Positions 8,335 through 16,454 are shown, counted from the first letter of the stretch. The stretch is 19,027 nt of DNA from an uncultured bacterium (GCA_905215755.1 CAJMRE010000036.1:1-19027), one strand, 5' to 3'. A program made the numbers and translations. The notes: generated by a model from the sequence alone, not told the origin.

Positions 8335-8343
8335 TAGTATAAA
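8335..8343 (+). promoter_or_regulatory. Possible -10 region for the aroF operon
   Basis: TAGTATAAA on the plus strand contains TATAAA at 8338-8343. No good -35 hexamer lies 16-18 bases upstream, so this is a weak call. It is proposed because aroF must be transcribed from within 8218-8420 and this is the best -10-like sequence upstream of the leader hairpin. The rest of 8218-8420 holds the tRNA promoter on the other strand and no gene. Confidence 0.3.
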
Positions 8344-8362
8344 CTCTCATGCACCATATATA

Positions 8363-8387
8363 ACGGCTCGCAATGCGGGCCGTTTTT
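8363..8387 (+). terminator. Terminator-like hairpin in the aroF leader (possible attenuator)
   Basis: A 9-bp stem, ACGGCTCGC with GCGGGCCGT, closes a 3-base AAT loop and is followed directly by TTTTT. It ends about 33 bases before the aroF ATG. The T run is on the plus strand only, so it would act on transcripts heading into aroF. No plus-strand gene upstream needs a terminator here, so attenuation of the aromatic operon is a reasonable guess. Confidence 0.65.
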
Positions 8388-8420
8388 GCAAGAGCTATCC
8401 ATCGAGGTGAGAGGCACACC

Positions 8421-9446
8421 ATGATTGCGATTTTAAAGCAGAGCGCCAGCGACGAGGCCGTAAGCCACATTGTCAGCTGGATCGAGAAAAAGGGACTCAA
8501 AACCGACGTCTCGCGCGGCGAGAACGAGACCATCATCGGCTTGGTGGGCGACACGACTAAGATCGACCCGTTCCTGCTCGAGTCCATGGACGTCGTCGAG
8601 CGCGTGCAGCGCGTCTCCGAGCCGTTCAAGCGCGCCAACCGCAAGTTCCACCCCGAGGACTCCGTCATCGACTGCGGCCACGGCGTCAAGATCGGCGGCG
8701 ACCAGTTCCAGGTCATCGCCGGCCCCTGCTCCGTCGAGGGCGAGAACCTCATCCGCATCGCACGCCGCGTGAAGGCCGCCGGCGCCACGATGCTGCGCGG
8801 CGGCGCCTACAAGCCCCGCACCTCCCCGTACGCCTACCAGGGCATGGGCCCCGCCGGCCTGGACCTGCTGTGCGAGGCATCCGCCGAGCTCGACATGCCG
8901 ATCGTCACCGAGATCATGGACCCGCGCGACGTGCAGGTCTTCCTCGACAAAAAGATCGACGTCATGCAGATCGGCGCTCGCAACGCCCAGAACTTCCCCC
9001 TGCTCAAGGAGGTCGGCAAGACGCAGACTCCGATCCTGCTCAAGCGCGGTATGTCCGGCACCGTCGACGAGCTGCTTATGGCAGCCGAGTACATCATGAG
9101 CGAGGGCAACGACAACGTTATCCTATGCGAGCGCGGTATCCGCACCTTCGAGACCCGCACCCGCAACACCTTCGACCTCAACGCCGTGCCGGTGCTGCAC
9201 CACCTGTCGCACCTGCCCGTCGTCGCCGATCCCAGCCACGCCACCGGTTACACCCGCTATGTTGAGCCCATGGCGCTCGCCGCGACTGCCTGCGGCGCCA
9301 ACGGTCTGGAGATCGAGGTCCACGACGACCCGAGCCACGCTTGGTCCGACGGCGCTCAGGCCCTCACCCCCGACCAGTTCGACGACACCATGCGCCGCAT
9401 CCGCGCCATCCGCGAGGTCGTCTGCCAAGAGACCGTTCAGGAGTAG
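8421..9446 (+). CDS. aroF: 3-deoxy-D-arabino-heptulosonate 7-phosphate (DAHP) synthase, type I-beta
   Basis: First enzyme of the shikimate pathway: phosphoenolpyruvate plus erythrose 4-phosphate give DAHP. The 341 residues comprise an N-terminal ferredoxin-like regulatory domain (about 1-70) and the metal-dependent barrel. Visible motifs are AGPCSVEG (about 100-107, metal-ligand Cys103), GAYKPRTSPYAYQG (128-141), ILLKRGMSG (205-213), VADPSHATG (268-276, ligand His) and EIEVHDDP (297-304, ligands Glu/Asp). In the well-studied Thermotoga enzyme the N-terminal domain mediates tyrosine/phenylalanine inhibition, so similar feedback is likely here. The ATG at 8421 follows AGAGG by six bases; an in-frame ATG at 8373 overlaps the leader hairpin and has no ribosome site. 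It leads the aromatic operon, with tyrA starting three bases after its stop. Its codon use is strongly C-ending, consistent with high expression. Confidence 0.96.
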   Translation: MIAILKQSASDEAVSHIVSWIEKKGLKTDVSRGENETIIGLVGDTTKIDPFLLESMDVVERVQRVSEPFKRANRKFHPEDSVIDCGHGVKIGGDQFQVIAGPCSVEGENLIRIARRVKAAGATMLRGGAYKPRTSPYAYQGMGPAGLDLLCEASAELDMPIVTEIMDPRDVQVFLDKKIDVMQIGARNAQNFPLLKEVGKTQTPILLKRGMSGTVDELLMAAEYIMSEGNDNVILCERGIRTFETRTRNTFDLNAVPVLHHLSHLPVVADPSHATGYTRYVEPMALAATACGANGLEIEVHDDPSHAWSDGAQALTPDQFDDTMRRIRAIREVVCQETVQE

Positions 9447-9449
9447 CCC

Positions 9450-10364
9450 ATGGGTACGGTGAGAAACGCACGCGTTAACCAGGGTGGCCCCAAGTGCGCC
9501 GGCATCGTGGGCCTGGGTCTCATCGGCGGCAGCTTTGCCCGCGGCTATGCGCAGGCGGGCGTCCGCGTGCTGGCCTGGGACCCCGATGACGACGTCATGA
9601 CGGCCGCCAGCATGGGCACCGTTGCCGGCGAGCTCAACGACGAGACGCTCGGCGAATGCGACATCATCGTCCTGGCTTGCTACCCCGAGGCCTGCATCGA
9701 GTGGCTCGAGGCGCACGCCCAGGCACTCGCCGACGCCACCGACACCGAGGCCATCATGGGCCCCGTGGTGATCGACACCGTGGGCGTGAAGGGTATCGTG
9801 TGCGAGCGCGCCTTTGAGCTTGCCCGCGAGCACGGTTTTTACTTTGTGGGCGCACACCCCATGGCGGGCACGCAGTTCTCGGGCTACGCGCATTCCCGCG
9901 CCGACCTGTTCCAGGGCGCACCGCTCGTGCTTGTACCGCCCGCAGTGGACGACGCCCTTAAGCTGGAACTTTTGGGCCAGGTGCGCGAGATGGTACGTCC
10001 CTTGGGCTTTGGCAAGTTCAGCGTAACGAGCGCCACCGAGCACGACCGCGTCATCGCCTTTACGAGCCAGCTCGCGCACGTCGTCTCCAACGCCTACGTT
10101 AAGAGCCCGACCGCTCAGGTCCACCACGGCTTTTCGGCCGGCAGCTACCGCGACCTCACCCGCGTGGCGCACCTCAATCCGCAGATGTGGTCCGAGCTCA
10201 TGATCGACGACGCCGACGCGCTCGCCTTCGAAATCGACCATCTAATCGATTCGCTCGGCGCCTACAGCCGTGCGCTCAAGAACCGCGACCAGCGCTACCT
10301 GGAGAATCTCCTTGCCGAGGGCGACCGCATCAAGCGTGCGCTTGACGACGAGGCCTCCCACTAG
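9450..10364 (+). CDS. tyrA: Prephenate dehydrogenase
   Basis: It oxidatively decarboxylates prephenate to 4-hydroxyphenylpyruvate, the tyrosine branch. The 304 residues show an N-terminal Rossmann motif VGLGLIGGS (about 20-28), an acidic residue at the end of strand two (WDPDDD, Asp44) that favours NAD over NADP, the active-site motif AHPMAGTQFSGY (about 135-146), SATEHDR (194-200) and SQLAHVVS with the conserved His (about 210). There is no C-terminal ACT domain, so it may lack the direct feedback site found in longer TyrA proteins. Arogenate specificity cannot be excluded from sequence alone. The ATG at 9450 uses CAGGAG inside the aroF stop region, so translation is coupled to aroF. Confidence 0.94.
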   Translation: MGTVRNARVNQGGPKCAGIVGLGLIGGSFARGYAQAGVRVLAWDPDDDVMTAASMGTVAGELNDETLGECDIIVLACYPEACIEWLEAHAQALADATDTEAIMGPVVIDTVGVKGIVCERAFELAREHGFYFVGAHPMAGTQFSGYAHSRADLFQGAPLVLVPPAVDDALKLELLGQVREMVRPLGFGKFSVTSATEHDRVIAFTSQLAHVVSNAYVKSPTAQVHHGFSAGSYRDLTRVAHLNPQMWSELMIDDADALAFEIDHLIDSLGAYSRALKNRDQRYLENLLAEGDRIKRALDDEASH

Positions 10365-10400
10365 ACCACCTATCACGCCAGGTCGAAAGGACCGAAGCTT

Positions 10401-11507
10401 ATGGCGATTACCATCGATATCGACACCGCACGCCCCTACCAGGTGCATGTGGGCACGTTTTTGCTGGAGCAGGCAGGCCCGCTCGTCCGCGCCACCGCCG
10501 GCGGCTCGCGCGCCGTCATCGTGACGGACACAAACGTAGGCCCCCTCTACCAGATGCCCGTTAAGCAGAGCCTCGAATCCGCAGGCTACGAGGTGAGCAT
10601 CTGCACCTTCGAGGCCGGCGAGGCCCATAAGCGTGCCGAGACCTACGTTGCCATTTTGGAGTTTGTGGCCGAGCACGAGCTTTCGCGCTCCGACGTGATC
10701 GTGGCGCTCGGCGGCGGCGTCGTGGGCGACGTGGCGGGCTTTGTGGCCGCCACCTACATGCGCGGTTGCATGTTTGTGCAGATTCCCACAAGCCTGCTCG
10801 CCATGGTGGATTCGTCGGTCGGCGGCAAGACGGCCATCGACCTGGCAGCCGGCAAGAACCTGGCCGGCGCCTTTTGGCAGCCGAGCGTGGTTATTGCCGA
10901 CGTGGGGTGTCTCGCCACCCTCACGCCCGAGCAGTTCGCGGACGGCTGCGGCGAGGTCGTCAAGCATGCCGTGATCGCAGACCCCGAGCTCTTCGCCGAA
11001 CTGGAAAAGACCCCGCTCACGCTTGAGCTGCTCAACCGCGACGTGGCCCGCGTGGCGCTCATCATCGCCCGCAATATCGACATTAAGCGCGCCGTGGTCG
11101 TTGCCGACGAGCGCGAAACCAATCAGCGCAAACTCCTCAACTTTGGTCACAGCGCCGGGCACGCCGTCGAAGCCTGCGAGCGCTTTGAGCTCGGCCACGG
11201 CAACTGCGTGTCGATTGGCATGGGCATCATCACGCGTGCCGCAGCCCTGCATGGCGTTTGCGATGCCGAGCTGCCCGATCGTATTGAGGAGCTCTGCGCC
11301 CGCCACGGCCTCAAGACCCGCTGCGGCCTAGATGCCGATGCCGTCTTTGCCGAGGCGCTCCACGACAAAAAACGAGCGGGCGACACCATCGACCTGGTAA
11401 TTCCGCACGACATTGGCCGTTGCAGCATCGACCGCATGCCGCTTTCCACTTTCCACGATTTGATTGCCGAGGGCCTCGGCCAGAAGGGAGACGTTTCCGC
11501 ATGTTAG
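10401..11507 (+). CDS. aroB: 3-dehydroquinate synthase
   Basis: Second step of the shikimate pathway: NAD- and metal-dependent cyclisation of DAHP to 3-dehydroquinate. At 368 residues it has normal length. Motifs are GGGVVGDVAGFVAATYMRG (about 104-122, NAD binding), PTSLLAMVDSSVGGKTAID (129-147), CGEVVKH with metal ligand Glu185, NFGHSAGHAVE with ligand His250, and LGHGNCVS with ligand His266; the His spacing matches characterised enzymes. AAAGGA lies ten bases before the ATG, 36 bases after tyrA. The last seven bases overlap the start of aroA in another frame, which indicates translational coupling. Confidence 0.97.
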   Translation: MAITIDIDTARPYQVHVGTFLLEQAGPLVRATAGGSRAVIVTDTNVGPLYQMPVKQSLESAGYEVSICTFEAGEAHKRAETYVAILEFVAEHELSRSDVIVALGGGVVGDVAGFVAATYMRGCMFVQIPTSLLAMVDSSVGGKTAIDLAAGKNLAGAFWQPSVVIADVGCLATLTPEQFADGCGEVVKHAVIADPELFAELEKTPLTLELLNRDVARVALIIARNIDIKRAVVVADERETNQRKLLNFGHSAGHAVEACERFELGHGNCVSIGMGIITRAAALHGVCDAELPDRIEELCARHGLKTRCGLDADAVFAEALHDKKRAGDTIDLVIPHDIGRCSIDRMPLSTFHDLIAEGLGQKGDVSAC

Positions 11508-12820
11508 CCCGCATCACCCCGTCCCCGCTCAAGGGCACCGTTCCCGCCATCGCGTCCAAATCGATGGCGCATCGCCTCATCATCTGCGCCGCGCTTGCCA
11601 ACGGCGAGACGCACGTTGCCTGCAACACGACCTGCGCCGATATCGACGCCACGGTGCGCTGCCTCACGGCGCTCGGCGCCCGCATCGAGACCGTCGAGGA
11701 CGGCTTCCAGGTCCACCCCACCATGAAGAGCATTGAATTTGGCCTGCTCAAGGCCCTTGCCGGCGGTACGCTCGACTGCGGTGAGAGCGGCTCCACGCTG
11801 CGCTTTATGCTGCCTGTCGCCTGCGCGCTGGGTGCGGAGACCACCTTCGTGGGCCAGGGCCGTCTGGGCGCACGCCCCCTCTCCCCGCTCTCCGACGAGA
11901 TCATCGCCGCCGGCTGCGACCTGCAGGGCCTGGGCGGTTTTCCGCTCAAGACAAGCGGCCGTATGCGTCCGGGCACCTTTATCCTGCCAGGCAACGTGAG
12001 CTCGCAGTACATCTCCGGCCTGCTGCTGGCGGCCCCGCTGCTGGCCCAGCCCTCCTGCGTGCAGGTGACCGGCCTTATCGAGAGCCGCCCCTACATCAAC
12101 CTGACGATCCAGGCCATGAAGGCCTTCGGCGTCGAGGTCAACGTCGAGCGTATTCCGGCCAAGGACGGCCAGCCCGAGGTCACGAACTTCCGCGTGAACA
12201 GCGGCTCGTACCGCACGCCCGGCAGCGTGACCGTAGAGGGTGATTGGTCCAACGCCGCCTTTTGGCTGTGCGCCGGCGCCATCGGCTCTGACCCCATCAC
12301 CGTGGAAGGCGTGTCACTGAGCTCCGCCCAGGGCGACCGCAACGTGCTCGCCGCGCTTTCGCGCTTTGGCGCCCGCATCGTGCGCTCCACGAACGCCGCC
12401 ACCGTCCAGTCCGACAAGCTCGCCGGCTTTGAGATGAGCGCCCACGACATTCCTGACCTGGTGCCCGTCATCTCGGCCGTGGCATCGCTGGCTCAGGGCC
12501 GCACGTTCATCCGTGACTGCGCGCGCCTGCGCATCAAGGAATCTGACCGTCTGGTCACCACCACCCGCGAGCTTACCGCGCTGGGCGCGCAGGTGCGCAT
12601 CGCCGGTGACGACCTCATCATCAAGGGCGTCGATGCCCTTACCGGCGGCGAGGTCGATTCGCACAACGACCACCGCATCGCCATGATGGCCGCCATCGCC
12701 GCGAGTCGCGCCACCGGCGAGGTCGTGATCCACGGCGCCGAGGCCGTCAACAAGTCCTATCCCGATTTCTTCGACCACTACCGCCTGTTGGGCGGCAAGG
12801 TCACGCTCGAGGAGGAATAG
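11501..12820 (+). CDS. aroA: 3-phosphoshikimate 1-carboxyvinyltransferase (EPSP synthase)
   Basis: It joins shikimate 3-phosphate and phosphoenolpyruvate to give EPSP, and is the target of glyphosate. The 439 residues carry the expected substrate contacts: SKSMAHR (19-25, Lys20/Ser21/Arg25), GESGSTLRF (94-102), RLGARPLSPL (121-130), GNVSSQYISG (164-173), HDIPDLVPV (Asp319), RLRIKESDR (342-350) and HNDHRIAMM (388-396). Where Escherichia coli AroA has GTAMRP, this protein has GSTLRF, so the Pro101 position is Phe. I chose the ATG at 11501 (MLARITPSPLKG) because it matches the family N-terminus and follows AAGGGAG. An upstream in-frame ATG at 11420 would add 27 residues from inside aroB. It overlaps aroB by seven bases. 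Confidence 0.97.
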   Translation: MLARITPSPLKGTVPAIASKSMAHRLIICAALANGETHVACNTTCADIDATVRCLTALGARIETVEDGFQVHPTMKSIEFGLLKALAGGTLDCGESGSTLRFMLPVACALGAETTFVGQGRLGARPLSPLSDEIIAAGCDLQGLGGFPLKTSGRMRPGTFILPGNVSSQYISGLLLAAPLLAQPSCVQVTGLIESRPYINLTIQAMKAFGVEVNVERIPAKDGQPEVTNFRVNSGSYRTPGSVTVEGDWSNAAFWLCAGAIGSDPITVEGVSLSSAQGDRNVLAALSRFGARIVRSTNAATVQSDKLAGFEMSAHDIPDLVPVISAVASLAQGRTFIRDCARLRIKESDRLVTTTRELTALGAQVRIAGDDLIIKGVDALTGGEVDSHNDHRIAMMAAIAASRATGEVVIHGAEAVNKSYPDFFDHYRLLGGKVTLEEE

Positions 12821-12821
12821 C

Positions 12822-13919
12822 ATGTCCTCGACCTTTGGCAACGTCTTGCACGTAAGCATCTTCGGCCAGTCGCACTCCCCCGCCATCGGCTGCTCGCTCG
12901 ATGGCATTCCGGCAGGTATCGCCGTTGACCTGGAGCAGCTGCAGGCCTTTTTGGACCGTCGCGCCCCCGGCCGTGACGAGACCGCGACCAAGCGCCGCGA
13001 GGCCGACGCCGCTCACATTATCGCCGGCATAATTGATGGACACACCACGGGCGCGCCTATCGCCGCGATTATCGAGAACACCAACACACGCTCCAAGGAC
13101 TACTCCGAGCTACGCCGCAAGCCCCGCCCGGGCCATGCGGATTTCCCGGCACGCGTGAAGTACCACAACATGCACGACGTCGCCGGCGGCGGACACTTCT
13201 CCGGCCGCCTGACGGCACCCCTGTGCATCGCGGGCGGCATCGCGCTGCAGGCGCTCGAGGCCCGCGGCATTAACGTGATGGCGCACGTGGCGCAGATCGG
13301 TGGCATCTCCGATCTGCCCATGGACGACATGGTCTATCGCGAGGCCGACCGCAAGGCGATCCTTTCGAACGAACTGCCGTGCATTGACGCCGCAGCTAGC
13401 GGTCGCATGCGCGAGGAGATTCTGGCCGCGCGCGACGAGCTCAACAGTATCGGCGGCATCGTGGAGTGCGGTATCTACGGCCTGCCCGCGGGCATCGGCG
13501 ACCCCATGTTCGACGGCATCGAGAACCGCATCGCGCAGATCGCGTTTGGGATTCCCGCCGTGAAGGGCGTGGAGTTTGGCATGGGCTTTGCCGTCGCCGC
13601 CATGCGCGGCAGCGAGAACAACGATCCGTATCGCATCGACGCCGAGACCGGCCAGATCGAGGTCGAGTCCAACAACGCTGGCGGCATCCTGGGAGGCATT
13701 TCGACCGGCGCACCCGTCATGTGGCGCATGGCCGTAAAGCCCACGCCCTCCATTGGCCGCGAGCAACAGACGGTGGACATGGACGCTATGGAAAATGCCG
13801 AGCTCTCGGTCCACGGCCGCCACGATCCCTGCATCGTCCCGCGCGCCGTCCCCGTAGCCGAAGCAGCCGCTGCCCTCGCGATTTGGGACGCCCTCCTAGA
13901 GGACGCCGCCCAGCTCTAA
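12822..13919 (+). CDS. aroC: Chorismate synthase
   Basis: Last common step: EPSP to chorismate by anti-1,4-elimination of phosphate, requiring reduced FMN. The 365 residues include FGQSHSPAIG (about 14-23, conserved His), RPGHADFPARVKY (102-114), DVAGGGHFSGRLTAP (119-133) and a C-terminal block NNAGGILGGISTGAPV that is diagnostic of the family. It begins one base after the aroA stop; the GAGGAGGAA at the end of aroA is its ribosome site. It is the last gene before the hairpin and the large palindrome at 13928-14034. A flavin reductase activity is not visible in the window, so reduced FMN must come from elsewhere. Confidence 0.97.
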   Translation: MSSTFGNVLHVSIFGQSHSPAIGCSLDGIPAGIAVDLEQLQAFLDRRAPGRDETATKRREADAAHIIAGIIDGHTTGAPIAAIIENTNTRSKDYSELRRKPRPGHADFPARVKYHNMHDVAGGGHFSGRLTAPLCIAGGIALQALEARGINVMAHVAQIGGISDLPMDDMVYREADRKAILSNELPCIDAAASGRMREEILAARDELNSIGGIVECGIYGLPAGIGDPMFDGIENRIAQIAFGIPAVKGVEFGMGFAVAAMRGSENNDPYRIDAETGQIEVESNNAGGILGGISTGAPVMWRMAVKPTPSIGREQQTVDMDAMENAELSVHGRHDPCIVPRAVPVAEAAAALAIWDALLEDAAQL

Positions 13920-13927
13920 AAATCTCT

Positions 13928-13947
13928 GGGGGCCAACTCCGGCCCCC
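13928..13947 (+). terminator. GC-rich hairpin after aroC
   Basis: GGGGGCC and GGCCCCC are separated by six bases (AACTCC), nine bases after the aroC stop. There is no T run directly after it, so it may be only a weak terminator or an mRNA 3'-end stabiliser. Confidence 0.4.
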
Positions 13948-13958
13948 ACGCCCACCCA

Positions 13959-14034
13959 GTGATTTTTCTGGGACGGGGATTAAAAAATCATTAGTTACAC
14001 AATGATTTTTTAATCCCCGTCCCAGAAAAATCAC
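13959..14034. repeat. Perfect 34-bp inverted repeat with 8-base loop between aroC and pheA
   Basis: The left arm is 13959-13992 and the right arm 14001-14034; they are exact reverse complements over 34 bases. The 8-base centre is AGTTACAC. Each arm contains CTGGGACGGGGATT next to an A6/T6 tract, so it is locally AT-rich within GC-rich DNA. No open reading frame lies in it. It ends 21 bases before the pheA ATG. Candidate identities are a small mobile or REP-like element, or a strong bidirectional terminator. Confidence 0.95.
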
Positions 14035-14055
14035 CGACACGTGAAAGGGGTCCCT

Positions 14056-15201
14056 ATGGACCTTGCTGACATCCGCCAGGCCATCGATGGCATCGACACC
14101 ACGCTCCTCAACAGCTTTGTCGAGCGTATGGACATTGCCACCGAGGTCGCCAAATCAAAGATCGAGATGGGCAAGGCCGTCTTTGACCCCGCCCGCGAGC
14201 GCTCAAAACTCAACAACCTCGCCAGCCGCGCGCCCGAGCGCTACGAGGCGCAGACCATCACCCTGTTCCGTCTCCTCATGAGCATGAGCAAAGCCGAGCA
14301 GCAGCGCTACATCAACGAGCTCAAGGGCATCACCGTCTCGCAAAAGGCCCACGCCACGGCTGCAGCCTCCGACACGCCCTTCCCTCAAACGGCCACCGTT
14401 GCCTGCCAGGGCGTAGAAGGTGCCTATAGCCAGATAGCCGCGTGCAAGCTCTTCGACGTGCCCGACATCGCGTTTTTCGAGACCTTCGAAGGCGTTATGC
14501 GCGCTGTGCGCGACGGCTTCTGCGAGTTTGGCGTGTTGCCCATCGAAAACTCAACTGCCGGATCGGTCAACGCCGTCTACGACCTGCTCGCCCAGTTCGA
14601 TTTCCACATCGTGCGCTCGCTGCGCCTCAAGATCGACCACAACTTGCTCGTCAAGCCCGGCACCAAGCTCGCCGACGTGCGCGAGGTCTACAGCCACGGC
14701 CAAGCCATTGCCCAGTGCGCCGGCTTTATCGAGAACCACGGCCTGCGCGCCACCAAGTACCCCAACACGGCCATGTCGGCTGAGATGGTCGCCAACTCCG
14801 AACGCACCGATGTTGCCGCCATCGCATCGCGCAGCTGTGCCACGCTGTATGGCCTCGAGGTGTTGGAGCCCAATATCCAAGACTCGGACAACAACTACAC
14901 GCGCTTTGTCGTCATCAGCCGCGAGCCGCGCGTCTACCCCGGCGCTAATCGCACCTCGCTCATGATCACCACGGCCAACGAGCCGGGCGCCCTCTATCGC
15001 GTGCTCGAGCGCTTCTACGCACTCAACATCAACCTCATCAAGCTCGAGAGCCGCCCCATCCCCGGCCGCGACTTTGAGTTTATGTTCTACTTTGATCTGG
15101 ACTGCCCCTTTGGCAGCAAGGCCCTCGACGACCTGCTCGATTCCATCGACGACGTGTGCGAAAGCTTCACCTACTTTGGCAGCTACACGGAGGTGCTCTA
15201 G
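14056..15201 (+). CDS. pheA: Bifunctional chorismate mutase / prephenate dehydratase (P-protein)
   Basis: It converts chorismate to prephenate and then phenylpyruvate, the phenylalanine branch. Three parts are visible in 381 residues. The AroQ-type mutase helices (about 1-90) have Arg7, Arg24, Lys35, Asp44, Arg47 and Glu48, spaced exactly as in the E. coli active site. The dehydratase domain (about 112-290) carries GAYSQ, PIENSTAGSV and the catalytic NNYTRF (Thr282). The C-terminal ACT domain (about 299-381) has GALYRVL and ESRP, the phenylalanine-binding signatures, so feedback inhibition is likely. The prephenate it makes also feeds TyrA, and no separate mutase gene is seen here. The ATG at 14056 follows AAAGGGG; a GTG at 14041 is too close to the palindrome and lacks a site. 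Its stop codon abuts the next ATG. Confidence 0.96.
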   Translation: MDLADIRQAIDGIDTTLLNSFVERMDIATEVAKSKIEMGKAVFDPARERSKLNNLASRAPERYEAQTITLFRLLMSMSKAEQQRYINELKGITVSQKAHATAAASDTPFPQTATVACQGVEGAYSQIAACKLFDVPDIAFFETFEGVMRAVRDGFCEFGVLPIENSTAGSVNAVYDLLAQFDFHIVRSLRLKIDHNLLVKPGTKLADVREVYSHGQAIAQCAGFIENHGLRATKYPNTAMSAEMVANSERTDVAAIASRSCATLYGLEVLEPNIQDSDNNYTRFVVISREPRVYPGANRTSLMITTANEPGALYRVLERFYALNINLIKLESRPIPGRDFEFMFYFDLDCPFGSKALDDLLDSIDDVCESFTYFGSYTEVL

Positions 15202-16452
15202 ATGACCGATACCGCCGCAACCCGCCCCTACGGAGTGCTGGGCCGCGTGTTGGGCCACAGCTACACCCCAACCATCTACAAAGAGCTCGCTGGGCTCGAT
15301 TACGTGCGATTTGAGCGCGAGCCCGAGGACCTCGCGGCCTTTATGACGGGCGACGAGTGGGAGGGCACCAACGTGACCATCCCCTACAAGCGCGCCGTCA
15401 TGGAATACCTGGACGAGCTGAGCCCGCTCGCCGAGCGCATGGGCAACGTCAACACCATCACGCGCCTGCCCGACGGCCGCCTGCACGGCGATAATACTGA
15501 CTACTTCGGTTTCCAGTGCCTGGTCGAGGAGTTGGGCGTTGAGGTTGCCGGCAAGAAGGCCCTCGTGCTCGGTGCCACCGGCGGCGCCGGCACCACGGCA
15601 AGTATGGTGCTGGGAGACATGGGCGCCATCGTCGTACCCGTGGGTCGCACGAGCGAGGTCAACTACGACAATATCGCGCAGCAGTCCGACGCCTCCCTAC
15701 TCGTCAACTGCACGCCCGCCGGCATGTTCCCCCATTGCCCCGACGCGCCTTGCACGCTCGAAGGCCTCGATGCGCTCGAGGGCGTCATCGACATTGTCTA
15801 CAACCCCGCCCGCACGGGCCTGATGCTCGAGGCCGAGCGCCGCGGCATCCCCTGCATCGGCGGCCTGCTGATGCTCGTTGCCCAGGCGGCACAGGCCGTC
15901 GAGCGCTATACCGGCCAGGTCACCCCGCGCGAGCGCATCCTGGACGTAACGGAGCGCTTGTCACGTCGCGAACAGAACATCGCGCTGATCGGCATGCCGG
16001 GTTCGGGCAAAACCCGCGTGGGCGAGCAGATCGCAATGCTGACGGGTCGCGAGCACATCGACCTGGACCGCGCCCTCGAGGAACGCCTCGGCATGCCCTG
16101 TGCCGACTATATCATCGAGCGCGGCGAGGCGGCCTTCCGCGAGCAGGAGACGGCGGCCCTGGCCGACATCTCCAAGCGCAGCGGCCTGGTGCTTTCCACC
16201 GGCGGCGGCGTGGTCACGCGTGACGAGAACTATCCGCTGCTGCACCAGAACAGCCAGATTGTGATGCTCAACCGCAAGCTCGACGAGCTCGCCCACAAGG
16301 GCCGCCCCATCACCGCCCGCGATGGCATCGACAAGCTGGCCGAGCAGCGTATGCCGCGCTACTGCGCCTGGGCCGACTGCATTATCGACTCACGCGACTG
16401 CGCCACCAACACCGCCCAAGCCCTCCTCGACACCCTCCCACCCGCTCTCTAA
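15202..16452 (+). CDS. aroE-aroK: Shikimate dehydrogenase - shikimate kinase fusion
   Basis: One 416-residue protein covers two consecutive steps: 3-dehydroshikimate to shikimate, then to shikimate 3-phosphate. The dehydrogenase half (about 1-245) shows GHSYTP (18-23), EGTNVTIPYK with catalytic Lys63, GDNTD with Asp100, a glycine-rich GATGGAG loop (124-130), NCTPAGM and the C-terminal GGLLMLVAQAAQAVE. The kinase half (about 258-416) shows Walker A GMPGSGKT (264-271), HIDLD, FREQE and STGGGVV (332-338). No stop or frame change separates them. In the dehydrogenase the usual HSxSP is HSYTP, and the NADP motif NRTxxK is GRTSEV, so cofactor use may differ. The ATG directly follows the pheA stop, indicating tight coupling; ribosome-site purines lie inside the end of pheA. 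Confidence 0.95.
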   Translation: MTDTAATRPYGVLGRVLGHSYTPTIYKELAGLDYVRFEREPEDLAAFMTGDEWEGTNVTIPYKRAVMEYLDELSPLAERMGNVNTITRLPDGRLHGDNTDYFGFQCLVEELGVEVAGKKALVLGATGGAGTTASMVLGDMGAIVVPVGRTSEVNYDNIAQQSDASLLVNCTPAGMFPHCPDAPCTLEGLDALEGVIDIVYNPARTGLMLEAERRGIPCIGGLLMLVAQAAQAVERYTGQVTPRERILDVTERLSRREQNIALIGMPGSGKTRVGEQIAMLTGREHIDLDRALEERLGMPCADYIIERGEAAFREQETAALADISKRSGLVLSTGGGVVTRDENYPLLHQNSQIVMLNRKLDELAHKGRPITARDGIDKLAEQRMPRYCAWADCIIDSRDCATNTAQALLDTLPPAL

Positions 16453-16454
16453 CC

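Noticed and set aside
8218..8420. T-box or other amino-acid riboswitch upstream of aroF
   Set aside because: I could not find the conserved T-box core or a specifier loop, and the likely leader is too short. Only the terminator hairpin is supported.
9123..11306. Two end-to-end minus-strand open frames opposite aroF, tyrA and aroB
   Set aside because: They are rich in His, Gly, Val and Ala with no motifs. The plus strand carries confident enzymes with active-site residues.
11420..11500. Longer N-terminus for EPSP synthase from an ATG inside aroB
   Set aside because: The added 27 residues do not match the family, and the ATG at 11501 has its own ribosome site and the conserved N-terminal strand.
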